Program-made: the position numbers and the translations under genes
DNA from: Propionibacteriaceae bacterium
GTDB lineage: Bacteria; Actinomycetota; Actinomycetes; Propionibacteriales; Propionibacteriaceae
Direction of reading: 5' to 3'
Length of the DNA stretch: 10,549 nt
Assembly (NCBI GenBank): GCA_003158895.1
Contig: PMLO01000024.1
Span: forward strand, 62,542-73,090
In this document: positions 1-5,272 of the stretch, one piece after another
Layout: each line of letters starts with the position of its first letter
How positions within the stretch are numbered: position 1 is the stretch's first letter
Notes under the pieces: generated by a model
Told to the model about the DNA's origin: nothing
What the model saw: only the letters and a program-made list of their open reading frames with translations
Database searches by the model: none

Positions 1-909
1 TCCATGCACGGCGCCACGGGCATGTCCAGCGAGCTCATCTTCCACGCCGGCAACGTCGAGTTCCTGTCGGTCGCCTCCGGCCTGTACCGCCAGGACGGCC
101 AGATGCCGCCGTGGGCGTTCACGACCTCCGCCGACGCGCAGGAGCTGTGGTGCCAGGAGGACGCCGGCTACGCGCCCGTCGCGTTCGCGATGGGCAACGT
201 TGCGTACTCCATCGGTGTCGGCCGCGGCATCACGGGCGCCTTCAAGCAGCTCCAGAAGGGCGAGGTCAAGCAGTACTCGGACATCTTCACCCACACCCGC
301 AACCTCGCTCTGCAGCGGATCGTGGGTGAGGCGCAGTCAGTCGGCGCCAACGCCGTCGTGGGCATCAAGACCTCGATCCTGCCGTTCGGCGGGACCGGCG
401 TGCAGGAGATGCTCATGGTCGGTACGGCCGCGCACCACGACATGTCCGACGCGCACTTCGCGCGGATGGGCGTCACGACGAGCGACCTCACCGCAGAGGA
501 GACCTGGAACCTCGCGAAGATCGGCTACTCGCCGCTCATGCTCGTGCTGGGCACGAGCGTCTACTCGCTCGGCTTCGTCGGCGGCCTCATGGCGTCGTTC
601 AAGAACTACGTCAAGGGCGAGATCAGCGAGCTCACCGACCTGATCTACGCGGCCCGCGAGGAGTCCCTCGGGAAGGTTCGGGCGCAGGCGTCGAACATCG
701 GCGCCGACGATGTCGTGGGGGTCAAGACCTACATCTACGACCTCGGCGGAGGCCTCATCGAGTTCCTCGCCATCGGCACCGCGGTGAAGAAGACGGACAG
801 CGCGAAGACGAAGACGGACATGCTGCCCGCGCAGGCGATCATCCGGGACAAGGACACGTTCTTCAACGCCGCCGAGTCCTCGTACGGGGTGAGCCTCACC
901 CGCGAGTGA
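1..909 (+). CDS. Tandem YbjQ-like (heavy-metal-binding-domain family) protein, 5' end outside window
   Basis: The frame is open from base 1 to the TGA at 907-909, and the first visible ATG (base 4) is probably internal. Numbering from that ATG, two copies of a YbjQ-like domain are visible, at residues about 55-145 and 173-263. Each has a G-x-x-VYS-G start, a charged helix (KGEVKQYSDIF / KGEISELTDLI), a long helix with LALQRI or SLGKVR, then GA-VVGIKT or AD-VVGVKT and a closing strand ending in GTA. Residues 5-28 (GMSSELIFHAGNVEFLSVAS) align with the end of each repeat, so a third copy seems to start upstream. The family (PF01906/DUF74) forms small pentameric beta proteins. Its metal-binding label is weak and no clear Cys/His metal site is seen. 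No signal peptide or membrane segment is visible. The gene converges with the dehydrogenase gene, with 2 bases between stop codons. Family fairly sure, function unknown. Confidence 0.8.
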   Translation, partial: SMHGATGMSSELIFHAGNVEFLSVASGLYRQDGQMPPWAFTTSADAQELWCQEDAGYAPVAFAMGNVAYSIGVGRGITGAFKQLQKGEVKQYSDIFTHTRNLALQRIVGEAQSVGANAVVGIKTSILPFGGTGVQEMLMVGTAAHHDMSDAHFARMGVTTSDLTAEETWNLAKIGYSPLMLVLGTSVYSLGFVGGLMASFKNYVKGEISELTDLIYAAREESLGKVRAQASNIGADDVVGVKTYIYDLGGGLIEFLAIGTAVKKTDSAKTKTDMLPAQAIIRDKDTFFNAAESSYGVSLTRE

Positions 910-911
910 CC

Positions 912-2111
912 TCAGCCGGCGACCACGCTCGCGTCGAGGACGTGCTCGGCTGACCTGATCGTCTCGAGCAGGTCGGCTGAGGGCACGACCTCGAGCGAGA
1001 TCGTCGCGACAGCGGCCTCGGCACCGGCGAAGACGGTGTTCGACATCCCCTGGACGTTGATCCCGGCACGGCTGATCGCGTCCAAGCACGCGGCGAGGAC
1101 CCCGGGCCGGTCGTGGTGCCGTACGGACAAGGCACAGACGGCCGGCGTCGTCACGGCGATGTTGACGGCATTGGGCACGTCTCCCGTGGCAGCGAAGACG
1201 GTGATGATGCGTACGGCTTCGGCGGCGATCGCCTCCTGCGCCTGGGCCGTGGACGCGCCGATGTGGTGCGTGCCGTAGACGCCGGCGTTCTTTCCGATCA
1301 TGCCGGTGTAGTCGCCGCTGCCGCCTGCGGGCTCGTCGGCGTAGACGTCGAGACCGGCCCGTACACCCTTGTCCTCGATCGCCTTCGCCAGCGCACCCTC
1401 ATCAACGACCTCGCCGCGGGAGGTGTTGACGAACAGTGCGCCAGGCTTCAGCGCGGCGAAGAAGTCGGTGCCGCACAGCCCTCGGGTGCCATCGTTCAGG
1501 GCGACGTGAACGCTCACCACGTCAGCCATCTCCGCGACCGCAAGGGGGGACGCGAGCGCCACGATGCCCAGCTCCTCGGCACGTTCCGGTGTCAGGCTCC
1601 GGCTCCAGGCGACGACCTTCATGCCGAAGCCCTTGGCACGGACGATCATCGCGCTGCCGATGCCACCCACGCCGATCAGGCCCAGCGTCCGTCCGTACAG
1701 TCCGGCAGCCTTCGAGTACGCCGACTTGTTCCAGCGGCCCTCGCGCAGGTCGACCGCGTTGTCGACGATCCGTCTATCGAGCGCCAGGACCAGGCCGAAG
1801 GCGAGCTCGGCGACGGCTATCGAGTTCTTGCCCGGACAGTTGGACACGTAGATGCCACGCTTCGACGCGGCGGAAACGTCGATCGTGTTGTAGCCCGCGC
1901 CAGCCCGTACGACCAGCTTCAAGGGTCCTGCGGCGAGGACGTCCTCGGGCACCTTCGTGCTCCGGACGACGAGGACGTCGGGCTGTTGCGAGGCCACCGC
2001 CTCGGCCAATGAGGCCCCTGAGAGTTGTGGGTCGACGGTGACGTCCATGCCCGCGGCGGTCAGGGCGTCGATGCCCGAGCGCTCGAACGAGTCAGCGATG
2101 AGTACGCGCAT
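912..2111 (-). CDS. D-2-hydroxyacid dehydrogenase with C-terminal ACT domain (3-phosphoglycerate dehydrogenase-like)
   Basis: This 399-residue NAD-dependent D-2-hydroxyacid dehydrogenase has an N-terminal substrate domain (about 1-95), a central Rossmann domain (about 100-285) with the nucleotide loop GVGGIG at 147-152, and a C-terminal ACT domain (about 325-399). The family's catalytic triad is present: Arg232 in NTSRGEVVDEGAL, Glu260 in DVYADEP and a His at 282/283 in THHIGAST. The ACT domain and the VRAGAGYNTID and NCPGKNS segments favour 3-phosphoglycerate dehydrogenase, the first step of serine synthesis, over lactate or formate dehydrogenases. It is shorter than the roughly 530-residue SerA usual in actinobacteria because it lacks the intervening ASB domain, so it may be a second SerA-type enzyme or act on a related 2-hydroxyacid. 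The ATG at 2111 is chosen because the alpha/beta fold starts at once (MRVLIADSF). No strong Shine-Dalgarno precedes it. A TACGCT -10-like box 6 bases upstream suggests a leaderless start. Confidence 0.85.
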   Translation of the reverse strand: MRVLIADSFERSGIDALTAAGMDVTVDPQLSGASLAEAVASQQPDVLVVRSTKVPEDVLAAGPLKLVVRAGAGYNTIDVSAASKRGIYVSNCPGKNSIAVAELAFGLVLALDRRIVDNAVDLREGRWNKSAYSKAAGLYGRTLGLIGVGGIGSAMIVRAKGFGMKVVAWSRSLTPERAEELGIVALASPLAVAEMADVVSVHVALNDGTRGLCGTDFFAALKPGALFVNTSRGEVVDEGALAKAIEDKGVRAGLDVYADEPAGGSGDYTGMIGKNAGVYGTHHIGASTAQAQEAIAAEAVRIITVFAATGDVPNAVNIAVTTPAVCALSVRHHDRPGVLAACLDAISRAGINVQGMSNTVFAGAEAAVATISLEVVPSADLLETIRSAEHVLDASVVAG

Positions 2112-2129
2112 GCCTTGAGCGTAGGACTC

Positions 2130-2146
2130 CCCCGCCCATCGCGGGG
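2130..2146 (-). terminator. Small GC hairpin between the VOC gene and the dehydrogenase gene
   Basis: CCCCGC (2130-2135) and GCGGGG (2141-2146) form a 6-bp stem around a 5-base loop, 14 bases after the stop codon of the VOC gene on the minus strand. There is no T tract, so it may be a weak terminator of the upstream gene or only a processing element. Confidence 0.3.
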
Positions 2147-2160
2147 ATGCGGCCCTTCCC

Positions 2161-2523
2161 TCAGCCCCAGCACAGGCAGAACGGATGACCCGCCGGGTCG
2201 AGGTACACGGCGAACCCGGAGCCAGACGCGAAGTCTGCCTTCTGCACCATCTGAGCGCCCAGCCGCTTCGCCTCGGCGTCTGCCGCCGAGATGTCGTCCA
2301 CGTGCAGGTCGAGATGGAGCTGCTGCTGCTGGTCGCCGGCGGGCCACTGCGGCCGTACGTGGTTGGGAGCGAGCTGGATGCCCAGGATCGACTGGCCGTC
2401 GACGACGACGGAGTGCCAGTCCCAGTCTCGCTCCACCGTGCCTGAGTACATGGCCGCCCAGAAGCTGCTCTCCGCCTCCAGGTCGGGGGCGTCCAGAACG
2501 ATGGTTGTTCTCACGATGTCCAT
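2161..2523 (-). CDS. VOC superfamily (glyoxalase-like) protein
   Basis: This 120-residue protein has the paired beta-alpha-beta-beta-beta pattern of the vicinal oxygen chelate fold. The first half has TTIVLDAPDLEAESSFW, then DWHSVVVDG. The second half has QLHLDLHVDDISAADAEAKRLGA and ends in YLDPAGHPFCLCW, a closing signature common in the glyoxalase_6-like group. Candidate metal ligands are His37, His70 or His74 and a late acidic residue, but the set is not diagnostic. Members of this group are mostly uncharacterised and include lyases, dioxygenases and antibiotic-binding proteins, so no substrate is assigned. The ATG at 2523 is chosen because MDIVRTTIVLDAPD begins the fold. The frame stays open to 2607, but the extra 28 residues are low-complexity and run back into the glpK terminator hairpin. 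The only ribosome site candidate is a GGGG too close to the ATG, so translation may be leaderless. Confidence 0.75.
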   Translation of the reverse strand: MDIVRTTIVLDAPDLEAESSFWAAMYSGTVERDWDWHSVVVDGQSILGIQLAPNHVRPQWPAGDQQQQLHLDLHVDDISAADAEAKRLGAQMVQKADFASGSGFAVYLDPAGHPFCLCWG

Positions 2524-2589
2524 CGCCCCATAGAAGCATCGGCCACCGACAGTTCTCGAGTCATTTCTCTCGGAGGAGTCCGAGCACGG

Positions 2590-2627
2590 CAGCGCCACCG
2601 GCCCCAAGCGGGAAACCGGTGGCGCTG
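2590..2627 (-). terminator. Long GC-rich hairpin downstream of glpK
   Basis: CAGCGCCACCGG (2590-2601) pairs perfectly with CCGGTGGCGCTG (2616-2627), a 12-bp stem with a 14-base loop. Two G-T wobbles could extend it. It lies 27 bases past the glpK stop codon and ahead of the next minus-strand gene. On the minus strand no T run follows, as is common for actinobacterial terminators. On the plus strand TTTTA follows 9 bases later, so activity in that direction is also possible. Confidence 0.7.
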
Positions 2628-2654
2628 TTGGTGCGTTTTAGCGGCGCCTCAGCG

Positions 2655-4169
2655 TCACTCGTGCACGTCCGCGTCGACCCAGTCGAAGGTCTTGGTGACG
2701 GCCTTCTTCCAGTTGCGGTAGATGCGAGCAACCTCGTTCGGGTCGGCGGCAGGCGACCAGCGCTTGTCCTCGGCCCAGTTGTCGATGACGTCCTGCTCGC
2801 CGTTCCAGAAGCCGGTCGCGATGCCAGCTGCATAGGCGGCACCGAGTGCGGTCGTCTCAGCGACGACCGGACGGACAACGGGGACGCCGAGCACGTCGGC
2901 CTGGAACTGCATGAGCAGGTTGTTCTCCGTCATGCCGCCGTCGACCTTGAGCTCGGTCAGCGGAACGCCGGAGTCGGCGTTCATGGCGTCGAGCACTTCA
3001 CGGGTCTGGAAGGCCGTGGCCTCCAGCACCGCACGGGCGATGTGCGCACGGTTGACGTAACGCGTGAGGCCCACGAGAGCGCCACGCGCGTCGCTACGCC
3101 AGTACGGCGCGAACAGTCCCGAGAACGCCGGCACGAAGTACGCGCCACCGTTGTCCTCGACGGAGCCCGCGAGCTCCTCGATCTCGGACGCAGAACCGAT
3201 CATCTTCAGGTTGTCGCGCAGCCACTGCACGAGCGACCCGGTGACGGCGATCGAGCCCTCGAGTGCATAGATCGGAGGTGTGTCACCGATCTTGTAACAG
3301 AGGGTGGTGAGCAGGCCGTTCTTGCTCGGCACGATCTCGGTCCCGGTGTTGAGGATCATGAAGTTGCCGGTGCCGTACGTGTTCTTCGCCATGCCGGGCT
3401 CGAAGCAGGCCTGACCGAAGGTGGCTGCCTGCTGGTCACCGAGGTCACCAGCGACCGGGATGCCGGCCAGCGACGGGATCGCGGCGTAGCCGTACACCTC
3501 CGCGGAGGACCTGATCTCGGGGAGCATGCTCATCGGGATCGTCATGTCAGCGGCGATCTCGGCATCCCAGCTCAGGGTGTTCAGATCCATGAGCATCGTG
3601 CGGGAGGCGTTGGTCACGTCGGTGATGTGAACGCCACCGTTGACGCCGCCGGTCAGGTTCCAGATGACCCAGCTGTCGATGGTGCCCATGACGAGCTTGC
3701 CGCCCTCAGCCTGGCCACGTGCGCCAGCGACGTTGTCCAGGATCCACTTGACCTTGGGGCCACAGAAGTACGTGGCCAGAGGCAGACCGACACGCGCCTT
3801 GTACTTGTCCTGGTCGCCGCCGCCAAGCTCTTCGACGATCTTGGCCGTGCGGGTGTCCTGCCACACGATGGCGTTGTAGACCGGCTGGCCGGTCTCCTTG
3901 TTCCAGACGATGGTCGTCTCGCGCTGGTTGGTGATGCCTACCGCGACGATGTCGTCCTTCGTCTTGCCCGCATCAGCAAGGGCGAGCTCAACGACCTTCT
4001 GGACCTTGGCCCAGATCTCCATCGGGTCGTGCTCGACCCAGCCGGCCCTGGGGAAGATCTGCTCGTGCTCTTCCTGCCCCGAGCCGACGATCTTGCCCTC
4101 GTGGTTGAAGACGATCGCGCGAGAGCTCGTCGTCCCCTGATCGATAGCCAGTACGAACTTCTCAGACAT
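2655..4169 (-). CDS. glpK: Glycerol kinase
   Basis: GlpK phosphorylates cytoplasmic glycerol with ATP to sn-glycerol-3-phosphate, trapping the substrate delivered by GlpF. The 504 residues match the usual family length. The FGGY-kinase signatures are clear: the phosphate loop DQGTTSSR (10-17), NQRET (81-85), VWQDTR (102-107), YFCGPKVKWILDN (134-146), GDLGDQQAATFGQ (241-253), NTYGTGNF (263-270) and the late VDGGMTENN (409-417). By alignment to the E. coli enzyme, the glycerol-binding residues Arg83, Glu84, Trp103, Tyr134 and catalytic Asp245 are all present. The E. coli Arg236 loop for fructose-1,6-bisphosphate is replaced by PSLAGIPVAG, and no His is seen at the Firmicute HPr phosphorylation site, so neither control is expected. 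The ATG at 4169 is supported by GGAG at 4174-4177, 4 bases upstream. The gene lies 99 bases behind glpF in the same direction, with a hairpin between them. Confidence 0.98.
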   Translation of the reverse strand: MSEKFVLAIDQGTTSSRAIVFNHEGKIVGSGQEEHEQIFPRAGWVEHDPMEIWAKVQKVVELALADAGKTKDDIVAVGITNQRETTIVWNKETGQPVYNAIVWQDTRTAKIVEELGGGDQDKYKARVGLPLATYFCGPKVKWILDNVAGARGQAEGGKLVMGTIDSWVIWNLTGGVNGGVHITDVTNASRTMLMDLNTLSWDAEIAADMTIPMSMLPEIRSSAEVYGYAAIPSLAGIPVAGDLGDQQAATFGQACFEPGMAKNTYGTGNFMILNTGTEIVPSKNGLLTTLCYKIGDTPPIYALEGSIAVTGSLVQWLRDNLKMIGSASEIEELAGSVEDNGGAYFVPAFSGLFAPYWRSDARGALVGLTRYVNRAHIARAVLEATAFQTREVLDAMNADSGVPLTELKVDGGMTENNLLMQFQADVLGVPVVRPVVAETTALGAAYAAGIATGFWNGEQDVIDNWAEDKRWSPAADPNEVARIYRNWKKAVTKTFDWVDADVHE

Positions 4170-4173
4170 GTTT

Positions 4174-4177
4174 CTCC
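4174..4177 (-). promoter_or_regulatory. Ribosome binding site of glpK
   Basis: The minus strand reads GTGGAGAAAC directly before the glpK ATG. GGAG sits 4 bases from the start codon and supports it over any downstream start. Confidence 0.6.
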
Positions 4178-4219
4178 ACTTCGTTGTGTTTGTTCTTGAG
4201 TCAGCGAGATGACGCCAAA

Positions 4220-4245
4220 GCCCGCCACCATCTCAGATGGCGGGC
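4220..4245 (-). terminator. Hairpin between glpF and glpK (possible attenuator)
   Basis: GCCCGCCA (4220-4227) and TGGCGGGC (4238-4245) form a perfect 8-bp stem with a 10-base loop. On the minus strand it is followed by TTTGG, a short T tract, 23 bases after the glpF stop and 50 bases before the glpK start. It resembles an intrinsic terminator. Because both genes are needed together, partial read-through that lowers glpK relative to glpF, or 3'-end protection of a glpF transcript, is more likely than full termination. Confidence 0.65.
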
Positions 4246-4268
4246 CTCGGTCGTGTCAGGTTGGTGTG

Positions 4269-5039
4269 TTACTTCGGGAGCAAGACGCCGGACAACAGAC
4301 CAGCGAGAACGCCACCGATGATGGGGCCGACGACCGGGACCCAGCTGTAGGACCAGTCGGAGCCGCCCTTGCCAGGGATCGGGAGGATGGCATGCGCAAT
4401 GCGCGGGCCAAGGTCACGAGCAGGGTTGATGGCGTATCCGGTAGGTCCACCAAGGGAGGCGCCGATGCCGACGACGAGCAGTGCGACGCCAAGTGCGCCG
4501 AGCCAGCCGAGGCCGCCCGGGGTCTTGGTGGCCGAATCGCCCCAGTGGCCAGCGGCCAGCACGACGAAGACCAGCACGAACGTACCGAGAACCTCGGTGA
4601 CGACGTTCCACACATAGTTGCGAACCTCAGGGCCGGTCGAGAAGACGGCCAGCTTGAGAGCGGGATCCGCTTCCTGATCGAACTGGTTCTTGTAGGCCAA
4701 CCAGCAGAGAACGGCACCGATGAAGGCACCGAGGAGCTGACCACCGATGTACGTGAAGATGGAGGCCGCGTTGACGGCGATACCGGGTACGAACTCTTTG
4801 GCGCCTGAGGCAACAACGCCCAGGGTAACCGCAGGGTTCAGATGACCGCCCGACTTGTACGCGACGAGCACGCCAGCGAATACGGCAAGACCCCATCCAA
4901 AGTTGATATGCAAAGCACCTGTACCGGCACCCTTGCTCTTCGGGAGGATGTTGTTGGCCACGACGCCGCCGCCCAAGAGCAGCAGCATTGCAGTACCAAC
5001 GACCTCAGAGAGGAAGATCGTTCCGAGAGACACAGTCAC
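4269..5039 (-). CDS. glpF: Glycerol uptake facilitator (aquaglyceroporin, MIP family)
   Basis: This 256-residue inner-membrane channel allows passive entry of glycerol. Hydrophobic segments lie at about 7-29, 44-61, 88-116, 143-163, 178-196 and 233-254, giving the six-helix MIP plan. The two half-helix signatures are present: HLNPAVTLG with NPA at 68-70, and GYAINPARDLGPR with NPA at 205-207. Asp209, directly after NPAR, and the following Leu-Gly-Pro are hallmarks of glycerol-conducting channels as opposed to strict water channels. Pairing with glpK confirms the role. The start is the GTG at 5037-5039, preceded on the minus strand by GGAAAGAG. A second in-frame GTG two codons later is possible. 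The gene is the first of the glpF-glpK transcript and is divergent from the SorC-family regulator across a palindrome-rich spacer. Confidence 0.96.
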   Translation of the reverse strand: MTVSLGTIFLSEVVGTAMLLLLGGGVVANNILPKSKGAGTGALHINFGWGLAVFAGVLVAYKSGGHLNPAVTLGVVASGAKEFVPGIAVNAASIFTYIGGQLLGAFIGAVLCWLAYKNQFDQEADPALKLAVFSTGPEVRNYVWNVVTEVLGTFVLVFVVLAAGHWGDSATKTPGGLGWLGALGVALLVVGIGASLGGPTGYAINPARDLGPRIAHAILPIPGKGGSDWSYSWVPVVGPIIGGVLAGLLSGVLLPK

Positions 5040-5047
5040 CTCTTTCC

Positions 5048-5065
5048 GACATCCATTCGGATGTC
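5048..5065 (-). promoter_or_regulatory. Inverted repeat next to the glpF ribosome binding site
   Basis: GACATCC (5048-5054) and GGATGTC (5059-5065) make a perfect 7-bp dyad with a 4-base centre, ending 8 bases before the glpF GTG. In RNA it would be a stable hairpin beside the Shine-Dalgarno. In DNA it could be an operator. Which of these holds cannot be told from sequence. Confidence 0.45.
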
Positions 5066-5094
5066 ACTCGTGCCCGTGGGACGTCTCCAGGCCT

Positions 5095-5112
5095 GCGCCG
5101 GGTACCCGGCGC
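5095..5112. repeat. Perfect 18-bp palindrome in the glpF/regulator spacer
   Basis: GCGCCGGGTACCCGGCGC reads the same on both strands with no central gap. It lies 56 bases upstream of the glpF start. It could be a regulator site, a cruciform or a hairpin in a glpF leader. Confidence 0.5.
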
Positions 5113-5129
5113 CTCGCACCATCGCTCGT

Positions 5130-5156
5130 ACCGCATCACTTCGTTGACGATGCGGT
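5130..5156. promoter_or_regulatory. Inverted repeat, candidate operator for the SorC-family regulator
   Basis: ACCGCATC (5130-5137) and GATGCGGT (5149-5156) are a perfect 8-bp dyad separated by 11 bases, with half-site centres 19 bp apart. It lies about 90 bases upstream of glpF and 117 bases upstream of the regulator GTG. That spacing suits a dimer or tetramer binding one DNA face, as known for SorC-type proteins. The spacer includes TTGAC, but no matching -10 box follows. Confidence 0.45.
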
Positions 5157-5184
5157 GACCTGTGACGTTTTTGCCCGCTAAGGC

Positions 5185-5200
5185 CCACACCCGTGTGTGG
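5185..5200. repeat. 16-bp inverted repeat upstream of the regulator
   Basis: CCACAC (5185-5190) and GTGTGG (5195-5200) are a perfect 6-bp dyad with a 4-base centre, 13 bases upstream of the proposed regulator -35. It may belong to the same operator cluster as the neighbouring dyads. Confidence 0.35.
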
Positions 5201-5204
5201 TTGA

Positions 5205-5241
5205 AATGATCATTGCCGTTGGTGCACAGTTGCGCTAGGAC
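5205..5241 (+). promoter_or_regulatory. Candidate promoter of the SorC-family gene with an overlapping 10-bp palindrome
   Basis: TTGCCG (5213-5218) and TAGGAC (5236-5241) are separated by exactly 17 bases and fit a housekeeping sigma promoter, with a start point near 5248. The perfect palindrome AATGATCATT (5205-5214) overlaps the -35, where a bound protein would block or tune transcription. Autoregulation is an inference. This promoter position also argues against the TTG at 5213 as start codon. Confidence 0.45.
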
Positions 5242-5256
5242 TTGGGCATACGTGCA

Positions 5257-5262
5257 GGGGAG
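5257..5262 (+). promoter_or_regulatory. Ribosome binding site deciding the regulator start
   Basis: GGGGAG lies 10 bases before the GTG at 5273. It follows the candidate start point near 5248 and favours GTG 5273 over the upstream TTG/GTG codons at 5213, 5222 and 5252. Confidence 0.45.
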
Positions 5263-5272
5263 AGTGGGGCAA

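Noticed and set aside
337..1089. A 250-codon minus-strand open frame across the YbjQ-like gene
   Set aside because: Its product is a low-complexity Arg/Asp/Val-rich chain. The opposite strand encodes clear YbjQ-like repeats and the dehydrogenase end.
1113..2012. A 299-codon plus-strand open frame opposite the dehydrogenase
   Set aside because: It is a mirror of a gene with a full catalytic triad and ACT domain. No recognisable domain or ribosome site.
2524..2607. Upstream in-frame extension of the VOC protein to 2607
   Set aside because: It would put the start inside the glpK terminator hairpin and add 28 residues with no place in the VOC fold.
2025..4199. A 724-codon plus-strand open frame opposite glpK
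   Set aside because: It is antisense to an unmistakable glycerol kinase. Its translation is rich in Arg, Asp, Val and Gly with no domain, as expected from the shadow frame of a GC-rich gene.
5144..5172. TTGACG at 5144-5149 as a -35 box for the regulator
   Set aside because: No acceptable -10 follows at 16-19 bases; the region there reads GTTTTTGC. The TTGCCG/TAGGAC pair further on fits better.
5005..5190. A 61-codon minus-strand frame spanning the glpF start region
   Set aside because: It overlaps glpF out of frame and covers the palindromic control region. No ribosome site or recognisable product.
5213..5272. TTG at 5213 as start of the SorC-family gene, adding 20 residues
   Set aside because: It overlaps the candidate -35 box, has no Shine-Dalgarno, and the extra residues do not resemble the family's N-terminus.
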